From Thermohalobaculum sp039821125 (GTDB taxonomy: Bacteria > Pseudomonadota > Alphaproteobacteria > Rhodobacterales > Rhodobacteraceae), in assembly GCA_039821125.1 (NCBI GenBank), contig JBCBOR010000013.1, forward strand, positions 19,106 to 83,105: a stretch of 64,000 bases of DNA. The letters run 5' to 3'. How positions within the stretch are numbered: position 1 is the first letter of the stretch; the number at the start of each line of letters is the position of its first letter. The notes beneath the pieces were generated by a model. It made no database searches. It worked only from the letters and a program-made list of their open reading frames with translations, and was not told the DNA's origin. Shown piece by piece: positions 44,714 to 52,176 of the stretch. The translations under genes were made by a program, and so were the position numbers.

Positions 44714-45352
44714 TCAGATCCGTGAAGGTTGTGCCGTGGCCGCGAGCCCTCCGGCCCGGGTGATAAAGGCGGCAATCTCCGGGATGCCCTGACCGTGACG
44801 CAGTTGCGTGAACTGGAACGGGCGATCGCCGCGCATCCGTGCCGCATCGTGCTCCATCACATCCAGCGATGCGCCGACATGGGGCGCGAGATCGGTTTTG
44901 TTGATGATCAGCAGGTCCGAGCGGGTGATCGCAGGCCCGCCTTTGCGCGGGATCTCCTCGCCCGCCGCCACGTCTATGACATAGAGCGTCAGATCGGCGA
45001 GTTCCGGCGAGAAAGTCGCGGACAGGTTGTCCCCTCCGGACTCGATGAAGATCACGTCGAGATCGGGGTGCGTGGCCCTGAGCTGCGCCACGGCGGCGAG
45101 GTTGATCGAGGCATCCTCGCGAATGGCGGTGTGCGGGCAGCCGCCGGTCTCGACCCCCTTGATCCGGTCGAGCGGCAGCGCCTGCATCCGCATCAGCGCC
45201 TCGGCGTCCTCGCGCGTGTAGATGTCGTTGGTGATGGCGGCGACCGAGTAGGTCTCGCGCATCTCGCGGCAGAGCGCGGCCGTCAGCGTGGTCTTGCCCG
45301 CGCCGACCGGGCCACCGATCCCGACGCGCAGAGGGCCGTGGGGGCTAGGCAT
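44714..45352 (-). CDS. ureG: Urease accessory GTPase UreG
   Basis: 212 aa from the ATG at 45352 (a GTG lies one codon earlier). The P-loop GPVGAGKTTL is at ~14-23; TNDIYTREDAE, VETGGCPHTAIREDAS with the metal-binding Cys-Pro-His, FIESGGDNLSA and INKTDLAPHVG follow. UreG hydrolyses GTP to drive nickel insertion into urease together with UreE, UreF and UreD. It is the last gene of the urease operon and overlaps the preceding carboxymuconolactone-decarboxylase-like gene by a few bases. Confidence 0.96.
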   Translation of the reverse strand: MPSPHGPLRVGIGGPVGAGKTTLTAALCREMRETYSVAAITNDIYTREDAEALMRMQALPLDRIKGVETGGCPHTAIREDASINLAAVAQLRATHPDLDVIFIESGGDNLSATFSPELADLTLYVIDVAAGEEIPRKGGPAITRSDLLIINKTDLAPHVGASLDVMEHDAARMRGDRPFQFTQLRHGQGIPEIAAFITRAGGLAATAQPSRI

Positions 45353-45737
45353 CACTCTTGTCTCCTTCCGCCTCGAACACGTCCAGCGCGGCGTTCAGCC
45401 CGTTGATCGCTGCGGGGAAACCGCCATAGATCGCCATCTGCCAGATTGCCTCGCCAATCTCACGTTGCGTCGCACCCGCCTTGCGCGCGGCGGCGATATT
45501 GACTTTCAGTTGTGGCCCAGTCTGTCCCCCGAGCGCGGTCAGCGCGCCCACCGTGATCAGCCAGCGCGTTTTGATGTCCAGCCCCTCGCGCGCGTATTGC
45601 TGGCCCCATGCAAAGTCGACGACCGACTTGGACATGCCCGGCACAAGGTCTTCATATCGGCACCGCAGCGCGTCCTCCATCCCGGGGTTGTACTGATCGA
45701 CCAGGGCCTGGCCTTTTTCGTAGGTCTCGTCGCTCAT
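45345..45737 (-). CDS. Carboxymuconolactone decarboxylase/AhpD-like protein inside the urease operon
   Basis: 130 aa, start overlapping the ureF stop (ATGA). The pattern VDFAWGQQYAREGLDIKTRWL, LGGQTGPQLKVNIAAARKAGA and IYGGFPAAINGLNAALDVF is that of the CMD family. The AhpD catalytic CxxC pair is missing, so it is probably not an alkylhydroperoxidase. Its place between ureF and ureG is unusual; it may be a passenger or use the same operon for an unrelated decarboxylase function. Confidence 0.85.
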   Translation of the reverse strand: MSDETYEKGQALVDQYNPGMEDALRCRYEDLVPGMSKSVVDFAWGQQYAREGLDIKTRWLITVGALTALGGQTGPQLKVNIAAARKAGATQREIGEAIWQMAIYGGFPAAINGLNAALDVFEAEGDKSDA

Positions 45738-46411
45738 GAGCGGAACAGCCTCACATCTTGGGTTTCGTGACGCATCGAGGCGATATCGGCGATGATTGCG
45801 CAGCCCCCGATATCGTCCAGCGTGGCGGCCTCGGCCTCCCTCGCAATGTTCAGACACACCGGCATCACCCGGGCAAGCACCTGTTGCCCCTCGGTCTGGC
45901 CCAGCGGCACCAGCCGCACCGCCGCCGAGATCAGATTCGACGCAAAGGCCTGCAGGTACAGCACCAGCGCCTGATCCAGCGCAACACCATGTCCTGCCGC
46001 CGCCACCCCGACCGCGATCGGGTAGGGCAGGGCGCGACACCCCGTAGGGTGCGTCCGTGACGCACCCTCGCCCCAGGAAGAGGCCGTCACCTCGCCAAAG
46101 GCGCCCCCCATGGCCTCTGTCTCCAGCAACCGCTCCGCCGAGGGTGCCAGGGCCCATGCCAACGCAGCGATCTCGTCCAGCGCTGGCGCGCCCTCATCGT
46201 CCTGCGCGGCGCGCCACGCCTCGGCCAGAAGGATCGCATCGTTGCGGCCTGCACCATGGGTCAGGCAGACTGTGATCCAAGCCTCTGTCGTCGCTGCATC
46301 GATCACCTGGCCCTCGGCGATCGCCGCCTCGAGCCCATGGGAATACGTGTAGGCCCCGACCGGATAGGCGGGCGACAGCCATGCGCTCAGCTTGTAGAGC
46401 CCCTCACTCAT
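45734..46411 (-). CDS. ureF: Urease accessory protein UreF (with extra in-frame segment)
   Basis: 225 aa. The N-terminus LSAWLSPAYPVGAYTYSHGLE and the C-terminal LQAFASNLISAAVRLVPLGQT are classic UreF. Near residue 115 the stretch GEGASRTHPTGCRALP seems extra: its codons contain a 23-bp perfect palindrome (46046-46068). UreF helps UreD and UreG load nickel and acts as a fidelity factor. The rest is intact, and the insert keeps the frame, so the protein is probably functional. Confidence 0.93.
   Translation of the reverse strand: MSEGLYKLSAWLSPAYPVGAYTYSHGLEAAIAEGQVIDAATTEAWITVCLTHGAGRNDAILLAEAWRAAQDDEGAPALDEIAALAWALAPSAERLLETEAMGGAFGEVTASSWGEGASRTHPTGCRALPYPIAVGVAAAGHGVALDQALVLYLQAFASNLISAAVRLVPLGQTEGQQVLARVMPVCLNIAREAEAATLDDIGGCAIIADIASMRHETQDVRLFRS
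46046..46068. repeat. 23-bp palindrome inside the ureF coding sequence
   Basis: AGGGTGCGTC-CGT-GACGCACCCT, a perfect 10-bp stem with 3-base loop. GTAGGGTGCGT-type palindromes are seen as dispersed intergenic repeats in several bacteria, so this may be an insertion of such an element that stayed in frame. Confidence 0.65.
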
Positions 46412-46679
46412 CGGCGCGTCTGGCCAGATCGTCGAACTTGCCGGCGCGCCAGTAGGCGATCTCGCGCGACAGCCGGATCGTCGGTTTCAGCGCGAAACAA
46501 AGGCTGCCGAAGATGAACAGCCAGATTGCCAGGGTCTCGGTCGAGGCCCAGAAGAACAGCACCGAGCCTATCACGAACAGCAGCGCCGCCAGGAAGTCGA
46601 CGGCAGTGTAGGCGATCTCGCACGCCGCGTAGATCCGGGCATGACGCGCCGAGCGGCGATGGGCATCAGGATCGAACAT
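46404..46679 (-). CDS. YrhK-like small membrane protein in the urease operon
   Basis: 91 aa from the ATG at 46679, overlapping the ureE end by 14 bp and the ureF start by 8 bp. Two hydrophobic helices (YTAVDFLAALLFVIGSVLFF and LAIWLFIFGSLCFALKP) separated by a short turn match the YrhK domain family. An amphipathic basic N-terminus and C-terminus flank them. Role unknown. Small membrane proteins in urease operons sometimes serve urea or nickel traffic, but nothing in this sequence proves that. Confidence 0.72.
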   Translation of the reverse strand: MFDPDAHRRSARHARIYAACEIAYTAVDFLAALLFVIGSVLFFWASTETLAIWLFIFGSLCFALKPTIRLSREIAYWRAGKFDDLARRADE

Positions 46680-47544
46680 GCTCGTGCCGGTGCGGAATGT
46701 GGGCGTTGGGGTCATCATGGGCCGAGTGCGCGTGGCCATGTCCGTGTGTGCGCCCATGGCCATAGGCGCCGCCCTCGGGTTGGAAGGGTTCCTCGACATG
46801 GGTAATCTCGGCGCCGAGCCCGCGCAGCATGTCCTCGAGCACATGATCCCGCTGGATCAGCAACCGATCCGCCTGCACCTCGCACGGTGTGTGCCTGTTG
46901 CCGATATGCCATGCCAGACGTGCAAGCGCGCCGCCCCGCACCGCGGCCAATGGTTCTGGTGATGCACTCACGGAGATGGAGCGCCCATCCATCAGCCGCA
47001 ACCCAGCACCCAGCGCCAATTCAGTCGCTTCCGCCAGGTCGAGCAAGAAGGGCGTGCCGCAATCCGTATGCAGCACTCCGCGGCGGCGATATCTCTGATC
47101 GTAGGAGAGACTAAGCGAGAAGTCCGCACCTTCTGCCGATGGAAGAATTTCGCGTGCCACAGGCGTCCCCTTCCCCCCCGGGGGAGGGCAAGGGTGGGGG
47201 GCATGTGCGCCTTGTGCGATGCGGTCCAAAACACCCTCCATGTTTGAGAGAACTTCGTCGTTCCAAAATCTCTGAACACGATAGCCGCGTGCATTGAGAT
47301 ATGCGTCTCGGCGCAGGTCCTTGTCTGGCACACCGTGCTGACCGCCATCGACCTCTACGATCAGGCGCTCAGCTTCGCACATAAAATCGACGATGAACTG
47401 TCCAAGCGGCACTTGCCGTCTGAACCGCCAGCCTTTCAGTTGCCGGTTCCTGAGCCGTTGCCAGAGCGCCTTTTCGGCATCTGTCTGGTTCGCACGAAGC
47501 TCGCGCGCTTTCGCCAGCATGTCGGGCGATATTTTTGCTTTCAA
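46666..47544 (-). CDS. ureE: DUF559 domain fused to urease nickel chaperone UreE
   Basis: 292 aa in one open frame with TTG start. Residues ~9-112 are a DUF559 (Vsr/endonuclease-like) domain: LRANQTDAEKALWQRLRNR, GWRFRRQVPLGQFIVDF and IVEVDGGQH. A Pro/Gly linker (PHPCPPPGGKGTP) encoded by a palindromic repeat leads to a complete UreE (~129-292): LTLS-like 'DFSLSLSYDQRYRRRG', LARLAWHIGNRHTPCEV, LLIQRDHVLEDML, and a His-rich C-terminus (GHGRTHGHGHAH). A GTG at 47160 with AAGGGG upstream could start UreE alone (164 aa, the usual size), so the fusion may not always be translated. UreE hands nickel to UreG. Confidence 0.85.
   Translation of the reverse strand: MKAKISPDMLAKARELRANQTDAEKALWQRLRNRQLKGWRFRRQVPLGQFIVDFMCEAERLIVEVDGGQHGVPDKDLRRDAYLNARGYRVQRFWNDEVLSNMEGVLDRIAQGAHAPHPCPPPGGKGTPVAREILPSAEGADFSLSLSYDQRYRRRGVLHTDCGTPFLLDLAEATELALGAGLRLMDGRSISVSASPEPLAAVRGGALARLAWHIGNRHTPCEVQADRLLIQRDHVLEDMLRGLGAEITHVEEPFQPEGGAYGHGRTHGHGHAHSAHDDPNAHIPHRHEHVRS
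47166..47203. repeat. Inverted repeat, inner end of the DUF559 cassette
   Basis: A C-run/G-run palindrome (ttcccccccgggggaggg) followed by caagggtggggggcat. Its reverse complement matches 47548-47585 closely (atgccccc[c]accct..gccctccccc). It codes for the Pro/Gly linker between DUF559 and UreE and may also supply a ribosome site for the internal ureE GTG. Confidence 0.8.
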
Positions 47545-47547
47545 GGC

Positions 47548-47585
47548 GATGCCCCCACCCTAGCCCTCCCCCAAGGGGGGAGGGT
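47548..47585. repeat. Inverted repeat, outer end of the DUF559 cassette
   Basis: gatgcccccaccctagccct then cccccaaggggggagggta. Together with 47166-47203 it bounds a 420-bp segment that holds just the DUF559 frame. It lies 35 bp after the ureC stop. Confidence 0.8.
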
Positions 47586-47620
47586 ACGCCAAAGACCGGC
47601 CCTGTGAAATACATCAAACA

Positions 47621-49330
47621 TCAGAACATGAAGTACCGTTGCGCCATCGGCAGCACCTCGGCGGGTTCGCAGGTGAGGAGCTCGCCATTGGCGCGGACTT
47701 CGTAGGTCTCGGGATTGATCTCGATCTCCGGCGTTGCATCGTTCAGCACCATGTCGGCCTTGGAGATCTTGCGGGTGTTCTTCACCGCGGCTGTCTGCTT
47801 GGCGAGGCCGAGTGTGTCGCCGATCCCGGCGGCCTGCGCAGCCTCGGAAACGAAGGTCACGGACGACGCCTCGAGCGACCGCCCGAACGCCCCGAACATG
47901 GGCCGGGTATAGACCGGCTGCGGCGTCGGGATCGAGGCATTGGGATCGCCCATCTGGGCACAGGCGATTGATCCGCCGACCAGCACCATCTCGGGTTTCA
48001 CGCCAAAAAACGCAGGGTTCCAGAGGACCAGATCGGCGCGCTTGCCTTCCTCGATGCTGCCGATCTCGTGGCTGATGCCGTGCGCGATCGCCGGGTTGAT
48101 CGTGTACTTCGCCACATAGCGCCGGACACGGAGGTTGTCGTTGTCGCCCGTCTCCTCGGCCAGGGCGCCGCGCTGTCGCTTCATCTTGTCGGCGGTCTGC
48201 CAGGTGCGGACGATGACCTCGCCGATCCGGCCCATCGCCTGGCTGTCCGACGCGATGATCGAGAACGCGCCCATGTCGTGCAGAATATCCTCGGCGGCAA
48301 TGGTCTCGCGGCGGATGCGGCTCTCGGCGAAGGCCACATCCTCGGGGATCGACTTGTCGAGATGGTGGCAGACCATCAGCATATCGAGATGCTCTTCCAG
48401 CGTGTTCACCGTGAATGGCCGGGTGGGGTTGGTCGAGGAGGGGATCACATGGCTCTCGCCGCAGACCTTGATGATGTCTGGGGCGTGGCCGCCGCCCGCG
48501 CCCTCGGTGTGGAAGGCGTGGATGGTGCGCCCCTTCATGGCAGCCACCGTGTTCTCGACAAAGCCGCTCTCGTTCAGGGTGTCCGTGTGGATCATCACCT
48601 GCACATCCATGTCATCGGCGACCGAGAGACAGCAGTCGATGGCGCCGGGCGTCGTCCCCCAATCCTCGTGCAGTTTCAGGGCGCATGCCCCGCCCTCGAC
48701 CATCTCGACCAGCGCGCCGGGAAGCGAGGCATTGCCCTTGCCCGACAGACCGAAGTTGATCGGGAAGGCGTCGAGCGATTGCAGCATCCGCCCGATATGC
48801 CAGGGTCCGGGGGTGCAGGTGGTCGCGAGCGTGCCGTGCGCGGGTCCCGTGCCGCCGCCGAGCATCGTGGTCAGGCCGGAGTGCAGCGCATCCTCGATCT
48901 GCTGCGGGCAGATGAAGTGGATATGCGCATCAAAGCCGCCTGCAGTGAGGATACGGCCCTCGCCCGCAATCGCCTCGGTGCCGGGGCCGATGACGATGTC
49001 AACGCCGGGCTGGGTGTCCGGGTTCCCGGCCTTGCCGATCTTGTGGATGCGCCCGCCCCGCAGGCCGACATCCGCCTTGTAGATGCCGGTGTGGTCCAGG
49101 ATCAGCGCGTTGGTGATGACGGTATCTACGGCGCCCTCGGCGCGTGTGACCTGAGACTGGCCCATGCCGTCGCGGATGACCTTGCCGCCGCCGAATTTGA
49201 CCTCCTCACCATAGGTCGTGAGGTCTTTCTCAACCTCGATGAACAACTCGGTGTCGGCAAGGCGCACCTTGTCTCCGGTGGTTGGGCCGAACATGGCGGC
49301 ATAGGCGGGACGGGGGATGGATGTGGGCAT
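47621..49330 (-). CDS. ureC: Urease alpha subunit UreC
   Basis: 569 aa from the ATG at 49330, giving the standard N-terminus PTSIPRPAYAAMFGPTTGDKV; a further ATG 9 codons upstream is less likely. Catalytic residues are all present: nickel His pair in GGFDAHIHFICP, carbamylated Lys in CALKLHEDWGTTP, nickel His in VMIHTDTLNESG and HAFHTEGAGGGHAPD, the flap His in MVCHHLDKSI and the nickel Asp in IIASDSQAMG. It is the catalytic subunit that hydrolyses urea to ammonia and carbamate. Confidence 0.97.
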   Translation of the reverse strand: MPTSIPRPAYAAMFGPTTGDKVRLADTELFIEVEKDLTTYGEEVKFGGGKVIRDGMGQSQVTRAEGAVDTVITNALILDHTGIYKADVGLRGGRIHKIGKAGNPDTQPGVDIVIGPGTEAIAGEGRILTAGGFDAHIHFICPQQIEDALHSGLTTMLGGGTGPAHGTLATTCTPGPWHIGRMLQSLDAFPINFGLSGKGNASLPGALVEMVEGGACALKLHEDWGTTPGAIDCCLSVADDMDVQVMIHTDTLNESGFVENTVAAMKGRTIHAFHTEGAGGGHAPDIIKVCGESHVIPSSTNPTRPFTVNTLEEHLDMLMVCHHLDKSIPEDVAFAESRIRRETIAAEDILHDMGAFSIIASDSQAMGRIGEVIVRTWQTADKMKRQRGALAEETGDNDNLRVRRYVAKYTINPAIAHGISHEIGSIEEGKRADLVLWNPAFFGVKPEMVLVGGSIACAQMGDPNASIPTPQPVYTRPMFGAFGRSLEASSVTFVSEAAQAAGIGDTLGLAKQTAAVKNTRKISKADMVLNDATPEIEINPETYEVRANGELLTCEPAEVLPMAQRYFMF

Positions 49331-49343
49331 CGGTGGACCTTGC

Positions 49344-49577
49344 TTACTTAAAGCCAAATTCGCGTTTCAGGATTGCAAAGAGCTGCGACGCTGTTTCATC
49401 GTCAAACTGCAGCGTCTGGCTCTTTTTTCCGGGCATTTCGCGTTCGGTTGTTCCAAAGGAGTCAATCTGGAGCAGCCTGCGCCCGTCATGCTCGAAGAAG
49501 CTGTAGGACGCCTCGATTCCCTTATGTAATGTTGGACGAGAGAGATCTTTTCTGACCAGTGAGTTAACGAGAGCCAT
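49344..49577 (-). CDS. Small hypothetical protein between ureB and ureC
   Basis: 77 aa, located in the 250-bp gap between ureB (stop 2 bp away) and ureC (start 13 bp away). It reads as real protein: TLHKGIEASYSFFEHDGRRL, IDSFGTTEREMPGKKSQTLQF, ETASQLFAILKREFGF. The pattern 'IDSFGT...R..PGK.SQ..Q.D' recalls small proteins found beside restriction-modification genes, but I cannot name the family. It is a passenger here with no known urease role. Confidence 0.65.
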   Translation of the reverse strand: MALVNSLVRKDLSRPTLHKGIEASYSFFEHDGRRLLQIDSFGTTEREMPGKKSQTLQFDDETASQLFAILKREFGFK

Positions 49578-49579
49578 CG

Positions 49580-49885
49580 CTACAGATCCCCCATCACAGC
49601 CTGATTGAACCCGAAGACGCGGCGGTCGCCGGACAGCGGGATCAGGGTCACATCGCGGGTCTGGCCGGGTTCGAAGCGCACGGCGGTGCCTGCGGGGATG
49701 TCGAGACGCATCCCCCGCGCTGCGTCACGATCAAAGGACAGGCCGCTGTTCGTTTCGGCAAAATGGTAGTGGCTGCCGACCTGCACCGGGCGGTCGCCGG
49801 TGTTGGCCACGGTCAGGGTGATGGCCTCGTGCCCTGCGTTCAGTTCGATCTCGCCATCGGCGCAGAGGATTTCTCCTGGGATCAT
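49580..49885 (-). CDS. ureB: Urease beta subunit UreB
   Basis: 101 aa from the ATG at 49885 (AAGGAGAC upstream). MIPGEILCADGEIELNAG, VGSHYHFAETN, AVRFEPGQTRDV and the C-terminal RRVFGFNQAVMG are the family signatures. Structural subunit of the urease trimer. In the operon it is separated from ureA by two genes for membrane proteins, whereas in most bacteria ureA and ureB are adjacent. Confidence 0.96.
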   Translation of the reverse strand: MIPGEILCADGEIELNAGHEAITLTVANTGDRPVQVGSHYHFAETNSGLSFDRDAARGMRLDIPAGTAVRFEPGQTRDVTLIPLSGDRRVFGFNQAVMGDL

Positions 49886-49902
49886 GGGGGTCTCCTTGAC
49901 TG

Positions 49903-50430
49903 TCAGGGGGTGGGCGCCACGACGACCGGTTGCGGTGCGGGAACAACCCGTTTCGAGATTGTCGTCATGCCGACCAAACCGGCGATGAAGCAGATCACCA
50001 GGATCGCTTTCCAGAAAATGCGGCTGTGGTGCATGCGCGGTTGCGAGAAGCCTTGGCTCTTCTTCAGCTCTTCCTTGTACTCGGCGAAGTAGTTGCGCGT
50101 ACCCAGCCCGTTCTCGGCGAGATAGCCGAGGAAGCCGCCATGCTTGTCGATGGTCTGCAAAAGGATCCGATTGCGCCACAGGCCGAACCAGTTCAGCAGC
50201 ATCGGCATAATCCAGACCGGCACCAGAATGCGGTAGTCGTCGGCATGCCGGGCGAGGAAATCGCCATTGTTGAACAGCCACGCATAGTAGGCGAACGTCC
50301 CGATCACCGAGTAGCGCATCATGGCCGTGCGCTCGTTGTGCAGCTCGCGGACCTTGCTGAGATGGGCAAAGTACTGCTGTGCGTAGAAGTCGAAGGGCGT
50401 TTCGATCTTGCTGCCAACGGGCGCTGACAT
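49903..50430 (-). CDS. Unknown membrane protein in the urease operon (175 aa)
   Basis: 175 aa with an N-terminal soluble segment (FYAQQYFAHLSKVRELHNER), three hydrophobic segments (VIGTFAYYAWLF, RILVPVWIMPMLLNWFGLW, WKAILVICFIAGLVGM) and a Pro/Val-rich tail. HNERTAMMRYSVIGTFAYYAW and GLGTRNYFAEYKE look conserved-like. I do not recognise a family. It is 17 bp before ureB and shares the operon with the next membrane gene, so the two may form one complex, perhaps in urea or nickel handling. Confidence 0.72.
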   Translation of the reverse strand: MSAPVGSKIETPFDFYAQQYFAHLSKVRELHNERTAMMRYSVIGTFAYYAWLFNNGDFLARHADDYRILVPVWIMPMLLNWFGLWRNRILLQTIDKHGGFLGYLAENGLGTRNYFAEYKEELKKSQGFSQPRMHHSRIFWKAILVICFIAGLVGMTTISKRVVPAPQPVVVAPTP

Positions 50431-50488
50431 CAGCGGCCTCCGTGATCGGGCAGGGCCGCTCGGGGCGACGGACGTTTGGTGCGGCCCG

Positions 50489-50770
50489 TCATTTCGGGCG
50501 CGCCTTCATGCAATAACTGTAGGCCCAGCTGGCCATCATGCCGATAACGACACCGGTGATCATCCCGCCGACCGAGAACGCCTCGTCGGGCGATTTCGGC
50601 AGCACCAGGGTGACGCAGGCCATCACCGGCAGGACGATGGCGAACTCCAGCAGGAACCGCTTCCACCAAACCAGTCCAGGAACGCGTCTGCCGACCTGAT
50701 CCTCGACGACGTCGCGCAACAGGATAAAGGTCGCGATCAGAATGGCGCTGGAGGTGAAGCCATAGGCCAT
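50489..50770 (-). CDS. Unknown small membrane protein downstream of ureA
   Basis: 93 aa with three hydrophobic segments (SSAILIATFILLRDVV, FLLEFAIVLPVMACVTLVL, VGGMITGVVIGMMASWAY) and a basic C-terminus (MKARPK). Start is 4 bp after the ureA stop. No family recognised. It is paired with the 175-aa membrane protein in the operon. Confidence 0.7.
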   Translation of the reverse strand: MAYGFTSSAILIATFILLRDVVEDQVGRRVPGLVWWKRFLLEFAIVLPVMACVTLVLPKSPDEAFSVGGMITGVVIGMMASWAYSYCMKARPK

Positions 50771-50774
50771 CAGT

Positions 50775-51077
50775 TCAGCGGATCGGCTCGTGCACGGTGA
50801 CGAGTTTCGTGCCGTCAGGGAACGTCGCCTCGACCTGGACGTCGTGGATCATCTCGGCGATGCCGTCCATGCACTGGTCGCGGGTGATGACGCGGGCGCC
50901 GGCCTCCATCAGGTCGGCGACCGACCGGCCGTCGCGCGCGCCCTCGACCACGAAATCGGTGATCAGCGCGATGGCTTCAGGGTGGTTCAGCTTGACGCCG
51001 CGCGCGAGGCGGCCCCGCGCAACCATTGCGGCCAGCGAGACGAGCAGCTTGTCTTTTTCACGAGGGGTCAGTTGCAT
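50775..51077 (-). CDS. ureA: Urease gamma subunit UreA
   Basis: 100 aa from the ATG at 51077. MQLTPREKDKLLVSLAAMVA, GVKLNHPEAIALITDFVVEGARDG split, and VEATFPDGTKLVTVHEPI are all standard. Smallest structural subunit of urease; it caps the alpha-beta trimer. One base separates it from the ureD stop. Confidence 0.96.
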   Translation of the reverse strand: MQLTPREKDKLLVSLAAMVARGRLARGVKLNHPEAIALITDFVVEGARDGRSVADLMEAGARVITRDQCMDGIAEMIHDVQVEATFPDGTKLVTVHEPIR

Positions 51078-51078
51078 G

Positions 51079-51912
51079 TCACATCTTCCAAACTTGGGGC
51101 AGCGGACCGCCCAGATCGTCAAGGATCGGCATCAGGTGTCGGCGCAATGCCTGACCGGTCCGGGCGACCAGCCTGATGGCGAGAAGACCGGGGCGGATGA
51201 GGCTGGCGCCGCCGGTCTTTGGCAGTCGTGCGCGGGCGGCATCGAGATGACGCTCGGCATCGGGGGCCGCAAGGATCACCGTGGCACAGGCACGGTGGCC
51301 GGCCAACGTGCCGCTCTGGCCGGTGATGGCCGCGATATCGCCGTCGAGCCGCAGCGTATCGGCATAGATCAGCTCGCCATCTCGGCGAATGCTCCATCGG
51401 TCGCGCAGGGTGAGGGCGCGCACAGTCTCACCCATGGCGGCCCGACCGAGGATCAGCGGCTCGACCGCCAGAACGCGCGCATCTGCGGCCATGTCGATGG
51501 TCAGCCGCCGCTCGAGCCCCGCGGCGTCAAAGGCAATCGTCTCCTGTGGCAGCCAGCGCAGGGTCGCACCCACGGCAGCTTCGAGCCGTGTCTCGATCCG
51601 CCCGGTCTGGCCCGGCAGCGCCCGGTAGAGCCGTTCCGCGGCCTGTGTCGTAAGCGTGAGATCCGTCGTATCGGCGGCATGGGCCTCGACCTCGAAGCGA
51701 TCGCCGCCAGTGACACCGCCCGCTGTGTTCAGCAGCACCGCCGTCAGGCCGGGCGTCCAGACCCGAGGCAGAAGCGCCTTGGCTGACCCGGACTGGTGCA
51801 GGCCATCGAGCACGGTGCGTGCGTCGCGCCGGCGGACAGACAGCCGTACCCGCCCCTTCGCACGGGGCGGTGTGGGCGCAAGAACCATCTTGGCCTGCGG
51901 TTCAACCAGCAT
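51079..51912 (-). CDS. ureD: Urease accessory protein UreD
   Basis: 277 aa from the ATG at 51912 (AGAGAGG upstream); the frame is open far upstream but that part is not protein-like. Motifs: LLNTAGGVTGGDRFEVEAH, TTQAAERLYRAL, LRWLPQETIAFDAAGLER and LILGRAAMGE. UreD binds apo-urease and, with UreF and UreG, guides nickel into the active site. It is the first gene of the operon, so the promoter should lie in 51913-52176, a 264-bp region where no operator was recognised. Confidence 0.95.
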   Translation of the reverse strand: MLVEPQAKMVLAPTPPRAKGRVRLSVRRRDARTVLDGLHQSGSAKALLPRVWTPGLTAVLLNTAGGVTGGDRFEVEAHAADTTDLTLTTQAAERLYRALPGQTGRIETRLEAAVGATLRWLPQETIAFDAAGLERRLTIDMAADARVLAVEPLILGRAAMGETVRALTLRDRWSIRRDGELIYADTLRLDGDIAAITGQSGTLAGHRACATVILAAPDAERHLDAARARLPKTGGASLIRPGLLAIRLVARTGQALRRHLMPILDDLGGPLPQVWKM

Positions 51913-52176
51913 ACGGCCTCTCTTTGATGTCGTTATCGGCAGACGATCATGGACCAGCCCGGCGCGGCAACTGAAAACCGCCAGCGATCGGGCACTTTTG
52001 TCGGATCTGTCGAAAATTTGGGCGTGTGGGCCGTGGCTGCAGGCGAGGTGCCCGCGTTCTGACCGTGCGGATCGAGACTGTCGCATCGCTCCGTGCTGCC
52101 GCGAAATGCCCGAGTGGGTGTGAAAACAATCGAGGACCGGGCTCCGGCTTAAAGCGATCCTTAGCGACTTTGCGCT

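Noticed and set aside
48068..49351. 427-codon plus-strand frame opposite ureC
   Set aside because: Antisense shadow of the highly conserved ureC.
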